Below are positions 1 through 8,883 of a stretch of 64,000 nt of DNA, in pieces. The notes beneath the pieces are model-generated. The model was not told the origin of the DNA. It ran no database searches and saw only the letters and a program-made list of their open reading frames with translations. Position 1 is the stretch's first letter. Each line of letters starts with the position of its first letter. The stretch is from DAINRZ01 sp964634885 (lineage in GTDB: Bacteria > Bacteroidota > Ignavibacteria > Kapaibacteriales > UBA2268), in assembly GCA_964634885.1 (NCBI GenBank), contig CAZWLN010000021.1:1-64000 (forward strand), read 5' to 3'. The translations under genes were made by a program, and so were the position numbers.

Positions 1-433
1 TATCGTTACTCAGCTTATTCCTGTCCTTAGTAAAATCACGAACATAGTAATTTTTCGTATCAAAAGCTGTTACTGCACATTCTGACTGTCCGAGGGGGAG
101 TGCATTAACCCAAGCCATAGCCCCCGCCTTCGCCATCAGCAAGCTTTTTCCATCCATCGACCCTGAGGCGTCCATTACAAGAACTGCCGACAAGGCCTGG
201 GGTGGCTGCGGACTGGGGCAGCTCACGTTCAGTACTTTTCTCGGCACTCCGTTTTCCGTGATTGCAAAGTCGGAAGGGCTAAGGTTGGTAATCTGTTTCC
301 CGGTACTGTCGAAAGCAAAGAACTTTGCTTTCACAACCGGAAAGGCGGTAGTGTCCGCGTCAAAGACATATAATGTTTGTGACGCTAGGTTGTTGCTTAA
401 AAGCACAAACAATATTATTATTAGTTTTTTCAG
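1..433 (-). CDS. VWA-FISUMP surface protein, copy P, 3' end beyond window
   Basis: N-terminal part of the sixth paralog of the tandem array; translation stops being visible at base 1, so only the signal peptide and the first half of the VWA domain are present. The VWA MIDAS motif DASGSM is intact. The reading frame at the expected start position has no ATG: the codon aligned to the starts of the paralogs is CTG (433-431), followed by AAA AAA, with a GGAAGA Shine-Dalgarno-like stretch at the same distance as in the copy at 2599-4626. An in-frame TTG at 460-458 is the alternative start. Bases 1-263 are identical to 2117-2379 in the next gene. Whether the missing 3' part holds the HYDIN-like, Ig-like and FISUMP domains cannot be seen but is expected by homology. 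Confidence 0.8.
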   Translation of the reverse strand, partial: MKKLIIILFVLLSNNLASQTLYVFDADTTAFPVVKAKFFAFDSTGKQITNLSPSDFAITENGVPRKVLNVSCPSPQPPQALSAVLVMDASGSMDGKSLLMAKAGAMAWVNALPLGQSECAVTAFDTKNYYVRDFTKDRNKLSND

Positions 434-480
434 TACCCTGTTCTTCCTTTTAACACTCAAACAAATGTTATATATAATTA

Positions 481-508
481 CTTACTATATATATTTCTAT
501 AAATTACT
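481..508. repeat. conserved A+T-rich intergenic motif of the VWA-FISUMP array, copy 1
   Basis: The gap between copies A and P carries CTTACTATATATAT followed by a TC-ATAAATTACT stretch. Closely similar sequence sits at 4673-4708 and 6771-6806 at the equivalent gaps. It spans the end of the upstream gene's flank and lies 50-75 bases upstream of the next start, so it may be a shared promoter or simply duplicated DNA. Function is not shown. Confidence 0.5.
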
Positions 509-509
509 T

Positions 510-2567
510 CTAATCTTTAACACAACGGACAGATAGGCCATGGTTAACAACACTTCCGAAAGACGCAAACGAGAAAGATGATGAATAATAACTTAATTGA
601 ATACATTTCTCACTTCCAGGCACAGTACCCTTTTCATAATACCACCAATAGACAGATAATCCCATAGAATAAAAAACACCATCGTACTCGCCTCCGGGAT
701 GAGCATTAAAGCCGCTCTCGTTTGTGGCTCCGATGTTGGGAGCGTACCACAGGCCGTCGCCACCTTCAATTGTACCTGTGCTTTTCATCTTTCCACAAGC
801 AACGGCTGTTCCCCCAAGGCAATCCCGCAATCTTTCCCATTCCGAAAGATCTGGTATATGCCAGCCTTCCGGTGCCAATCCCCTTGGGTCACTAACGGCA
901 TACCTGTTATATAACTTCCCGTAAATTTCACCATAGGCAGGATTGTGGTTATAATAGCACCAGGCACCCTCTTTCTTTTGATTTGCATCACTCCATTCCG
1001 CAATAGTAGAAACATAACGTATCGTATCACCGTTGCGGTAACAATCCTCATTTAGGTTTTTCCCCATCCATACCTGGTCACATATTGTAATTTCAGGGTA
1101 ATCCTGCACTGTATAATTCGACTTTGCTGTTACCCTTGCCAGGCACTGGCTGCTTGGGGTATTCGGCACATGCCACTTGTAAATTAATCCCGTAACACTG
1201 TCAGCGATTGCTATCCATTTCGTTCCGTTGTCAGTACTATATTCCAATGTAACAGGTTCATCGGGCAGTATCCCCTCCCAGGTAATCACAGTATCGCTAC
1301 CTGCCAGGAAAACCTCACCTCCATTCGGATGAATTAACTTCAATGTCTGAATTTTAGGCTTCTTACCGGGAAATCCCCCACTGCAATAGAGTTTTGTCAG
1401 GCACAAGTCGTTTTCGAAATCGAACCGGCAGTATGTATAGCCACTGTCGGCAGGAGTGTAGCAAACGGTAATATCCCTGCTTTCACCTGCTTTCAACGAG
1501 AAATTCAAGGGCGGTTCCACCCTGTATGCCGGATTGGTACCTGTAATATTGGTAATATTAAAATCTGCATTGCGCGCTTTTACCTTAACAGTAACACAGG
1601 TATCCTTAACCGCTTTAAGGAATTTCACCGAATTCGGGTCGAATTCCAACTTAGCCACCCTATCATTCGGATACTGATAGCTCAAATCATAGGTAGCACC
1701 GTTCGAAAGTAAATTAAAATTGACATCCACTAACCCGGCCTGGCAGGCAATCTCACTTTCCCATTCGATTGTACAAGGATTACTGTTCTGTGCCATTGAG
1801 AGTATTTGTAAATATATTTCCCTTGCCTGGTCCTCGGTTGTAATCCTTTCAAACCACTCACCCCCGGTCTGTGTTGTAATATCTTTCAGGCATTGCGGGC
1901 ATTTATTCAATAATGTTACTGCGTAAACAATTATGTTTTCCTGTTTTGCCTGCCTGATTATCTCCTGCGTATTCGGTTCAAAGTTAGGCTGCCCGTCGGA
2001 AAGCAGTATTACTACCTTTTTGTATTTCCCTGTTTTTGCTACGAGAATACCACCGGCCATAGGGTCGATAAATGCTGCATTGTAGTCGGTGCCTCCGTAT
2101 GCATTAATAAAGATTATATCGTTACTCAGCTTATTCCTGTCCTTAGTAAAATCACGAACATAGTAATTTTTCGTATCAAAAGCTGTTACTGCACATTCTG
2201 ACTGTCCGAGGGGGAGTGCATTAACCCAAGCCATAGCCCCCGCCTTCGCCATCAGCAAGCTTTTTCCATCCATCGACCCTGAGGCGTCCATTACAAGAAC
2301 TGCCGACAAGGCCTGGGGTGGCTGCGGACTGGGGCAGCTCACGTTCAGTACTTTTCTCGGCACTCCGTTTTCCGTGATTTGAAAATCGGAGCTGTTAAGG
2401 TTGGCAATCTGTTTCCCGGTACTGTCGAAAGCATAGAATTTGGCTTTCACTACCGGAAAGGCGGTAGTGTCTGCGTCAAAGACAATAAGGCTTTGTGAAA
2501 GCAAAGTATCGCAAAATACTAACATTAACAGAATAATGAATTTACATCTGATTATTTCCAATTTCAT
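510..2567 (-). CDS. VWA-FISUMP secreted surface protein, copy A
   Basis: About 685 residues, probably exported and surface-exposed. Counting from the upstream ATG at 2591: signal peptide ending near LLSQ (33), VWA domain about 95-265 with MIDAS DASGS at 102-106, a conserved Thr in GGTDY near 168 and SDG near 198-200, a Cys-containing HYDIN/ASPM-like beta domain about 300-405, a Kre9/KNH-like Ig domain about 418-500 (PNGGE start, ITWEG), and a FISUMP (Fibrobacter succinogenes major paralogous) domain 503-693 ending in SVRCVKD. I chose ATG 2567 (MKLEII) because AAGGA lies 7 bases upstream; the ATG at 2591 is possible. It follows copy B with only a short gap, so the two are probably co-transcribed. 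The VWA suggests metal-dependent protein binding; the FISUMP fold is C-type-lectin/FGE-like by family knowledge. No T9SS sorting domain is visible, so how it is anchored is unknown. Confidence 0.85.
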   Translation of the reverse strand: MKLEIIRCKFIILLMLVFCDTLLSQSLIVFDADTTAFPVVKAKFYAFDSTGKQIANLNSSDFQITENGVPRKVLNVSCPSPQPPQALSAVLVMDASGSMDGKSLLMAKAGAMAWVNALPLGQSECAVTAFDTKNYYVRDFTKDRNKLSNDIIFINAYGGTDYNAAFIDPMAGGILVAKTGKYKKVVILLSDGQPNFEPNTQEIIRQAKQENIIVYAVTLLNKCPQCLKDITTQTGGEWFERITTEDQAREIYLQILSMAQNSNPCTIEWESEIACQAGLVDVNFNLLSNGATYDLSYQYPNDRVAKLEFDPNSVKFLKAVKDTCVTVKVKARNADFNITNITGTNPAYRVEPPLNFSLKAGESRDITVCYTPADSGYTYCRFDFENDLCLTKLYCSGGFPGKKPKIQTLKLIHPNGGEVFLAGSDTVITWEGILPDEPVTLEYSTDNGTKWIAIADSVTGLIYKWHVPNTPSSQCLARVTAKSNYTVQDYPEITICDQVWMGKNLNEDCYRNGDTIRYVSTIAEWSDANQKKEGAWCYYNHNPAYGEIYGKLYNRYAVSDPRGLAPEGWHIPDLSEWERLRDCLGGTAVACGKMKSTGTIEGGDGLWYAPNIGATNESGFNAHPGGEYDGVFYSMGLSVYWWYYEKGTVPGSEKCIQLSYYSSSFSFASFGSVVNHGLSVRCVKD
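2117..2379. repeat. 263-bp perfect direct repeat of bases 1-263
   Basis: Within the VWA coding part of copy A. Base-by-base reading against 1-263 shows no difference, and identity stops abruptly after the ATT at 2379/263. Flanking sequence of the two genes is clearly diverged, which points to recent gene conversion or unequal crossover. The identity may extend beyond base 1, outside the window. Confidence 0.9.
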
Positions 2568-2598
2568 TATTATTTCCTTATCAATCCTCATATCTTAA

Positions 2599-4626
2599 TT
2601 AATCCTTAACACAGCGTACGGAAAAACCATATTCATGGATCGTCGGGGATTGGTACAACCGAACCGAAGCCTCGTCGAACGACATTTTGGAATACGCAAG
2701 GCTTGACTTCATATACATCCACCAATAGCCATAAAATCCCTTTTCTACTGAAAGGAATTGATCATCTATGCATCCTCCCGGCTGTGCTGTAAAACCGCTT
2801 TCGTTGGTAGCTCCGGTGTTGGGCTGACGCCATAAGCCGTCAGCACCTTCGATTGTACCGGTATTTTTTAATTTTCCCCCGGCGGCATTGTAACCTCCCG
2901 TACAACGGCACAGTGTGTCCCATTCTTCCTTGGTTGCCACATGCCAGCCTTCAGGAGCCAGACCCCGTAAATCTTTTATTGCATATTGGTTATACAGCTT
3001 GCCATAGAAAAACGCGTTGCCGGAGTTGTTTTCATAATAGCACCAGGCTCCTTCATGATCGGCCAGTGCGTCGGCCCAGTCTTCCTTTGTAGTTGCGTGT
3101 CGGATTTTTTCCCCGTTCCGATAGCAATCTACATCAAGGTTGCGATCCATCCAAATGCTGTTGCAGATCTTTACCTCCTGAAAGGTGATGAAATCCGTTT
3201 GTGCAGTGACTCGTGCAAGGCATTGGTTACTGGGTGTATTGGGTATATGCCATTTATAGCCCAGGCCCGTAATATTCATTCCAATAATGGACCAATCAAC
3301 ACCATTATTGGTACTATATTCCAGGGTAACCGGGTCATCCGGCAGGATTCCCTCCCAGGTAATCAGCGTGTCGTTTCCGGCGAGAAAAACTTCTCCGCCG
3401 TTTGGTTGGATTAGCTTTATTGTCTTTTTTGTTGGTACGACACCAGGAAACCCACCTTTACAGTACAATTTTGCCCGGCACATGTCATTTTCAATATCAA
3501 ACAGGCAGTATGTATAGCCACTGTCGGCCGGAGTGTAGCAAACGGTCAGGTCTCTGCTTTCACCGTCTTTCAACGGGAAATTCAAGGGCGGTTCCACCCT
3601 GTATGCCGGATTGGTAGCGGTAATATTGGTAATATTAAAATCTGCATTGCGCGCTGTTACCTTAACAGTAACACAGGTGTCTTTGACTGCATTCAGGAAT
3701 TTTACGGAAGAAGGGTCGGACGACAGCGCAGCAACTTTACTTTCCGGTAATTGATAATTCTGACAGCAGGAGATACCGTTTTCCAGGAGAGTAACCTTCA
3801 CTTCTTCTTTTTGTGCCTGGCAAACAGGTACACTTTCCCATTCAATAGTACACGGGTTTTCTGCCTGAGCCATTCCTAAAATATTTAAATAAACCTCACG
3901 CGCTTCCTTTTCGCTTGTAATGTTCTCAAACCATCGTCCGCCCGTTTGGGTGGTGATGTCTTTAAGGCATTGGGGGCAGGTGTTCAAAAGTGTTACCGCG
4001 TAAACAATTATGTTGTCCTGTTTGGCCTGCCTGATTATCTCCTGTGTATTCGGCTCGAAGTTAGGCTGGCCGTCGGTCAGCATTACCACTACTTTTTTAT
4101 ACTTACCGGTTTTTGCAACGAGAATTCCACCTGCCATTGGATTAATCAGTGCCTCTTCAAAATCTGTTCCCCCTGCCGACAAGATAAAGATAATCTCATT
4201 GCTAAGCCTGTTCCGGTCTTTCGTAAAATCGCAAATGAAGTAATTGCGGGTATTGAATGATGTAAGTGCACATTCTGATTTCCCCAATGGAAGTCCATAA
4301 AGCCATGCCATAGCTCCTGCCTTTGCCATCAGGCCACTCCTTCCGCCCATCGACCCTGAGGCATCAATCACAAGCACTGAGGACAAAGCTGCCAGGGTTG
4401 GTTGTTTCGGGCAGCTCACACTCAGTACTTTTCTCGGTTCGCCGTTTTCAGTGATTTCAAAGTCGGAAGGGCTCAGGTTGGTAATCTGCGTTCCTGTACT
4501 GTCGAAAGCATAGAACTTTGCTTTCACAACCGGAAAGGAGGAAGTTTCAATGTCAAAAACATTGAATGTCTGCGAATAGAGATTTTCGCTTAACAATATC
4601 AAGACCATAAGAACTATTTTTTTCAA
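2599..4626 (-). CDS. VWA-FISUMP secreted surface protein, copy B
   Basis: Same domain order as copy A: signal peptide (ends ENLYSQ), VWA with DASGSM and LTDGQPN, HYDIN-like middle, PNGGE-start Ig domain, FISUMP domain ending FSVRCVKD. No ATG is available at the N-terminus. The codon aligned with the other paralogs is TTG (4626-4624) followed by AAA AAA ATA, with GGAAGA eight bases before it; an in-frame TTG at 4659 gives a longer form. The middle of the HYDIN-like region (ENGISCCQNYQLPESK) is one of the most diverged parts, while the stretch NADFNITNITATNPAYRVEP is nearly the same as in copies A and E, which suggests mosaic exchange. Located directly upstream of copy A with a gap shared in sequence with the E-D gap. 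Confidence 0.83.
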   Translation of the reverse strand: MKKIVLMVLILLSENLYSQTFNVFDIETSSFPVVKAKFYAFDSTGTQITNLSPSDFEITENGEPRKVLSVSCPKQPTLAALSSVLVIDASGSMGGRSGLMAKAGAMAWLYGLPLGKSECALTSFNTRNYFICDFTKDRNRLSNEIIFILSAGGTDFEEALINPMAGGILVAKTGKYKKVVVMLTDGQPNFEPNTQEIIRQAKQDNIIVYAVTLLNTCPQCLKDITTQTGGRWFENITSEKEAREVYLNILGMAQAENPCTIEWESVPVCQAQKEEVKVTLLENGISCCQNYQLPESKVAALSSDPSSVKFLNAVKDTCVTVKVTARNADFNITNITATNPAYRVEPPLNFPLKDGESRDLTVCYTPADSGYTYCLFDIENDMCRAKLYCKGGFPGVVPTKKTIKLIQPNGGEVFLAGNDTLITWEGILPDDPVTLEYSTNNGVDWSIIGMNITGLGYKWHIPNTPSNQCLARVTAQTDFITFQEVKICNSIWMDRNLDVDCYRNGEKIRHATTKEDWADALADHEGAWCYYENNSGNAFFYGKLYNQYAIKDLRGLAPEGWHVATKEEWDTLCRCTGGYNAAGGKLKNTGTIEGADGLWRQPNTGATNESGFTAQPGGCIDDQFLSVEKGFYGYWWMYMKSSLAYSKMSFDEASVRLYQSPTIHEYGFSVRCVKD

Positions 4627-4672
4627 AATATCACTCTTCCTTCTTATCGTTAAAACCAAAATTTCAGTATCA

Positions 4673-4708
4673 CTTACTATATATATATCAATAATTTACT
4701 CTTAATCC
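4673..4708. repeat. conserved A+T-rich intergenic motif of the VWA-FISUMP array, copy 2
   Basis: CTTACTATATATATATC followed by AATAATTTACTCTTAATCC between copies B and C, reaching into the last codons of C. Matches 481-508 and 6771-6806. Confidence 0.5.
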
Positions 4709-6735
4709 TTAACACAGCGGACAGACAGGCCATGGTTAAAAATTCCTCCGAAAGAGGTATTCAATACGGAGAATGAATCATTATATAAACCCATACAATT
4801 CTCATACATGGACACAGTACCGTTTTCATAAAACCACCAATAGCCGGCTCTTCCAATATTAACACATGAATTATGGTACATGCCGCCAGGAAGAGCGGAA
4901 AAGCCGCTCTCGTTTGTGGCTCCGGTGTTGGGGTTGTACCAGAGTCCATCGCCATTTTCAACAGTACCGGTGCTTTTCAATTTACCACCTGCTATGGACC
5001 AGCCTCCAAGGCAGTTTAACATTGCATCCCATTCCGCTTTTGTTGAGATATGCCACCCATCCGGAGCCAGTCCCCTCGGATCGATTACTGCCCACCTGTT
5101 GTACAATTTACCATATATCTCACCATTAGCGGGATTAAGATCATAATAGCACCAGGCGCCTATTTTCTCATTGTAGGCATAGTTCCATTCTTCCCATGTT
5201 TTTGTGTGGCGGATAGGATCACCATTGCGATAGAACTCTACTTCAAGATTATGATCCATCCACACCTGGTCACAAATCTGTACTTCATGATATTCTACGA
5301 AAACAGACTGGGCGGTTACCCGCGCCAGGTAATGGTTACCGGGAGTATTTGGGACGCGCCATTTGTAGCTCAGGCCTGTCAGGTTCTCAGCTACCATTAT
5401 CCAATTGGCCCCGCTATCGGTACTATATTCAAATGTAACCGGTTCATTCGGTAATACTCCTTCCCAGGCAATCACTGTATCGCTGCCCGCCAGGAAGACT
5501 TCCCCACCGTTTGGATGAAGCAATTTTATAGTTTTTTTTGAAGGCTTTTTTCCGGGGAATCCACCAATTGCATCCAATCCTACAGGACATGGATTACTTT
5601 CAAATGTAAAATTGCAATAAGTGTACCCACTGTCGAGTGGAGTATAGCACAGGGTCAGGTCCCGGCTCTCTCCGGCTTTCAACGAAAAATTCACCGTGGG
5701 TTCCACCCTGAATGCGGGATTGGTGGTTGTAACATTTGTAACATGGAAATCTATGTTACGTGCTGTAACCTTAACAGTAACACAAGTGTCCTTCACGGCT
5801 TTAAGGATTTTAACCGGATTCGGGTCAAATTCCAAATTGGCCTCTTTACCATTCGGATAACGATAGCTCAGATCATCGGCAGCCCCGCTCGATAGTAAGG
5901 TAATGTTCACATCGAACAACCCGCCCTGGCAGGCAATCTCACTTTCCCATTCAACAATGCAAGGCTCATTTCCCTGTGTTACTTGCAGTATTGATAAATA
6001 TACCTGCCTTGCCTGTTCTTCTGTTGTGATATTTTCAAACCACTGCCCACCTGTCTGTGATGTGATTTCTTTCAGGCAATCAGGGCATTCAAATCCTAAT
6101 ATAATTGCGTAAATACTGACGTCGCTCTGCTTTGCCCGGCTGATTATCTCCTGTGTATTTGGCTCGAAGTTAGGCTGGCCGTCAGAAAGCAATATTACAA
6201 CCTTCTTATATTTACCGGTTTTCGCAACGAGTATCCCTCCGGCTACCGGTTTTATAAATGCAGCATTGTAATCGGTACCACCTAACGCATTAATAAACAT
6301 TATATCTTTTCTAAGCTTATCCCTGTCCTTAGTAAAATCCCGAACATAGTAATTATTCGTATCAAAGGCTGTTACTGCACATTCCGAAAGCTCCGACGGG
6401 AGGGCATTAAACCAGGCCATTGCCCCCGTCTTTGCCATCAGAATATTACTATCTTCCATCGACCCGGAGGCGTCCATCACCAACACTGACGACAGGGCCA
6501 GGGGCGGCTGCACGGGCGGGCAGTTCACACTCAGGACTTTTCTCGCAACTCCGTTTTCTGTGATTTTAAAGTCGGAAGGGCTCAGGTTCGTTATCTGTTT
6601 TCCAGTACTGTCGAAAGCAAAGAATTTTGCTTTCATAACAGGGAAGGCGGTAGTGTCTGCGTCAAAGACATATAATGCTTGTGGCAGGAGGTTGTTGCTT
6701 AAAAGCACGAACAATATTATTATTAATTTTTTCAC
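4702..6735 (-). CDS. VWA-FISUMP secreted surface protein, copy C
   Basis: 677 residues with GTG start at 6735 (the in-frame codon three before it is a stop, so no longer form is possible). Signal peptide KKLIIILFVLLSNNL is the one also seen in copy P. VWA domain with DASGSM, GGTDY and SDGQPN; HYDIN-like segment; Ig-like PNGGE segment; FISUMP domain ending NHGLSVRCVKD. Compared with copy A, the FISUMP tail has insertions and substitutions between the WWFYENGTV block and the conserved end. No clear Shine-Dalgarno precedes the GTG. Separated from D by 64 bases containing the conserved A+T motif. Confidence 0.85.
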   Translation of the reverse strand: MKKLIIILFVLLSNNLLPQALYVFDADTTAFPVMKAKFFAFDSTGKQITNLSPSDFKITENGVARKVLSVNCPPVQPPLALSSVLVMDASGSMEDSNILMAKTGAMAWFNALPSELSECAVTAFDTNNYYVRDFTKDRDKLRKDIMFINALGGTDYNAAFIKPVAGGILVAKTGKYKKVVILLSDGQPNFEPNTQEIISRAKQSDVSIYAIILGFECPDCLKEITSQTGGQWFENITTEEQARQVYLSILQVTQGNEPCIVEWESEIACQGGLFDVNITLLSSGAADDLSYRYPNGKEANLEFDPNPVKILKAVKDTCVTVKVTARNIDFHVTNVTTTNPAFRVEPTVNFSLKAGESRDLTLCYTPLDSGYTYCNFTFESNPCPVGLDAIGGFPGKKPSKKTIKLLHPNGGEVFLAGSDTVIAWEGVLPNEPVTFEYSTDSGANWIMVAENLTGLSYKWRVPNTPGNHYLARVTAQSVFVEYHEVQICDQVWMDHNLEVEFYRNGDPIRHTKTWEEWNYAYNEKIGAWCYYDLNPANGEIYGKLYNRWAVIDPRGLAPDGWHISTKAEWDAMLNCLGGWSIAGGKLKSTGTVENGDGLWYNPNTGATNESGFSALPGGMYHNSCVNIGRAGYWWFYENGTVSMYENCMGLYNDSFSVLNTSFGGIFNHGLSVRCVKD

Positions 6736-6770
6736 TTTATGTTAACGTTTAATCAGATATTATATCATTA

Positions 6771-6806
6771 CTTACTATATATATATCAATAAATTACTTT
6801 TAATCC
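6771..6806. repeat. conserved A+T-rich intergenic motif of the VWA-FISUMP array, copy 3
   Basis: CTTACTATATATATATC, then AATAAATTACTTTTAATCC, between copies C and D. Same position relative to the genes as 481-508 and 4673-4708. Confidence 0.5.
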
Positions 6807-8854
6807 TTAACACAGCGGACAGATACACCATTAGCAACATCACCGAAGTAACTGTCACCCAAATATGGTGAATTATAGTTTAAAAACAAACATTGTTCTT
6901 TTGTATGCGATGTCTCAGTTCGATAATACCACCAATAGCCTTCTTTACCAATTTCCCGAAAGATATTTAAGAAAACTCCTCCCGGAAGTCCGGAAAAGCC
7001 GCTCTCGTTCGTAGCTCCTGTGTTTGGGCGGTGCCAGAGTCCGTCTCCATCTTCAATCGTTCCGGTGCTTTTCATCTTTCCTCCGGCTAATGACAGGCCT
7101 CCAAGGCATTTTTGTAATTTCATCCATTCAGAATAGTCAGGTATGTGCCAGCCTTCAGGCGCCAGTCCCCTCGGATCGGTTATTGCCCACCAGTTATATA
7201 ACTTGCCATATATTTCACCGTTTTTCGGGTCATTGCCATAGTAGCACCAGGCTCCTTCCTGCACATTGCAGGCATCGATCCATTCTTCCTTTGTTTTTGC
7301 GTAAATCAGCAGATCACCGTTGCGGTAACAATCCTCATCCAGGTTTTTTCCCATCCATACCTGGTCACAAATTACAATTTCAGGATAGTAGAACATTGTG
7401 TTTTCCAGCTTTGCGGTTACCCTGGCCAGGCACAGATTGCTGGGAGTATTTGGTACATGCCATTTGTAGCTCAGGCCGGTTACGTTCTCGGCAATAGTAG
7501 TCCAATTTACCCCATTATCGGTACTATATTCCAATGTAACCGGTTCCTCCGGCAGTACTCCTTCCCAGCTAATTACAGTATCGCTTCCGGCAGGGAACAC
7601 TTCTCCGCCGTTCGGACTAATCAGTTTTATTGTTGTTTTGGAACTCTTTTTCCCGGGGAATCCTCCACAACAGTAGAGTTTTTGCCGACACAGGTCGTTG
7701 TCGAAATCGAACCGGCAATAAGTATATTCGCTGTCAACGGGAGAAAAACAGATACTGATGTTCCTGCTCTCTCCGGCTTTCAACAGGAAATGATCGGGCG
7801 GTTCCATCCGGAATGCCGGATTGGTAGCTGTTACACCGGTAACATTGAAATCTGCGCAATGAGCTGTTACCTTAACAGTAACGCAGGTATCCTTAACCGC
7901 TTTAAGGAATTTGACAGAAGGGGGATTGAATTCCAGCCACGCAACTTTATTGTCAGGATATTTATAGCTCAGATTACAGTAAGTTCCGTTTTTCAGTAAG
8001 CTTACCTTAACATCATTGACCCCTTTAATACAGCCGGTTACGCTCTCCCATTCAATAGTACAGCCGTCATCGCTCTGTGCCATAGTTAATATTTTATTAT
8101 ACACTTCCCTTGCCTGTTCCTCGGTTGTAATGCTTTCAAACCACTGTCCTCCGGTCTGAATTGCAATCGCTTTAAGGCAGCCCGGGCATTTGTATCCCAA
8201 AGTAACCGAGTAGATAATGACGCTGTTCTGTTTTGCCTGGCTGATTATCTCCTGTGTTTTAGGCTCGAAGTTAGGTTCCCCGTCAGATAGTATTATTACA
8301 ACCCTCTTGTATTTACCTGTTTTTGCAACGAGTATGCCACCAGCCATCGGGTTAATAAACGCAGCATTGTAATCTGTTCCACTATTTGCACTAATAAATA
8401 AAATGTCTTTATTCAGCTTATTCCTGTCTGTAGTGAAATCGCGAATCAAATAATTCTTCACATCGAATGCCGTTATTGCACATTCGGACCTCCCCAGCGG
8501 GAGAGCATTAACCCAGGCCTTAGCCCCTTCTTTTGCCATCAGAATGTTACTTCCAGTCATCGATTGGCTGGCGTCCATCACCAACACCGACGACAGAGCC
8601 AGGGGGGGCTGCACGGGCGGGCAGCTTACACTCAGTACTTTTCTCGGCACTCCGTTTTCCGTGATTTCAAAGTCGGAAGGGATCAGGTTCGTTATCTGTT
8701 TTCCTGTTGAGTCGAAAGCAAAGAATTTGGCTTTCATGACAGGAAAGGCGGTAGTGTCCACGTCAAAGACAACAAGTCTTTGTGAAAGCAAAGTGTTACA
8801 AAAGACTAACAATAACAGAACAATATGTTTCATCCTGAATATTTCCAATTTCAT
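6800..8854 (-). CDS. VWA-FISUMP secreted surface protein, copy D
   Basis: About 684 residues from ATG 8854 (MKLEIF), which has AAGGA seven bases upstream exactly as in copy A; the ATG at 8878 would add eight residues. Signal peptide ends NTLLSQ. The VWA MIDAS reads DASQS: the Gly between the two serines found in the other copies is Gln here, but the D-x-S-x-S ligands are kept. It also has SGTDY and SDGEPN. HYDIN-like, Ig-like and FISUMP domains follow in the same order, ending VSVRCVKD. The A and D genes share their whole 5' region, which supports duplication of a multi-gene block rather than single genes. Confidence 0.85.
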   Translation of the reverse strand: MKLEIFRMKHIVLLLLVFCNTLLSQRLVVFDVDTTAFPVMKAKFFAFDSTGKQITNLIPSDFEITENGVPRKVLSVSCPPVQPPLALSSVLVMDASQSMTGSNILMAKEGAKAWVNALPLGRSECAITAFDVKNYLIRDFTTDRNKLNKDILFISANSGTDYNAAFINPMAGGILVAKTGKYKRVVIILSDGEPNFEPKTQEIISQAKQNSVIIYSVTLGYKCPGCLKAIAIQTGGQWFESITTEEQAREVYNKILTMAQSDDGCTIEWESVTGCIKGVNDVKVSLLKNGTYCNLSYKYPDNKVAWLEFNPPSVKFLKAVKDTCVTVKVTAHCADFNVTGVTATNPAFRMEPPDHFLLKAGESRNISICFSPVDSEYTYCRFDFDNDLCRQKLYCCGGFPGKKSSKTTIKLISPNGGEVFPAGSDTVISWEGVLPEEPVTLEYSTDNGVNWTTIAENVTGLSYKWHVPNTPSNLCLARVTAKLENTMFYYPEIVICDQVWMGKNLDEDCYRNGDLLIYAKTKEEWIDACNVQEGAWCYYGNDPKNGEIYGKLYNWWAITDPRGLAPEGWHIPDYSEWMKLQKCLGGLSLAGGKMKSTGTIEDGDGLWHRPNTGATNESGFSGLPGGVFLNIFREIGKEGYWWYYRTETSHTKEQCLFLNYNSPYLGDSYFGDVANGVSVRCVKD

Positions 8855-8883
8855 TAATATTTCCTTATCAATCCTCATATTAA

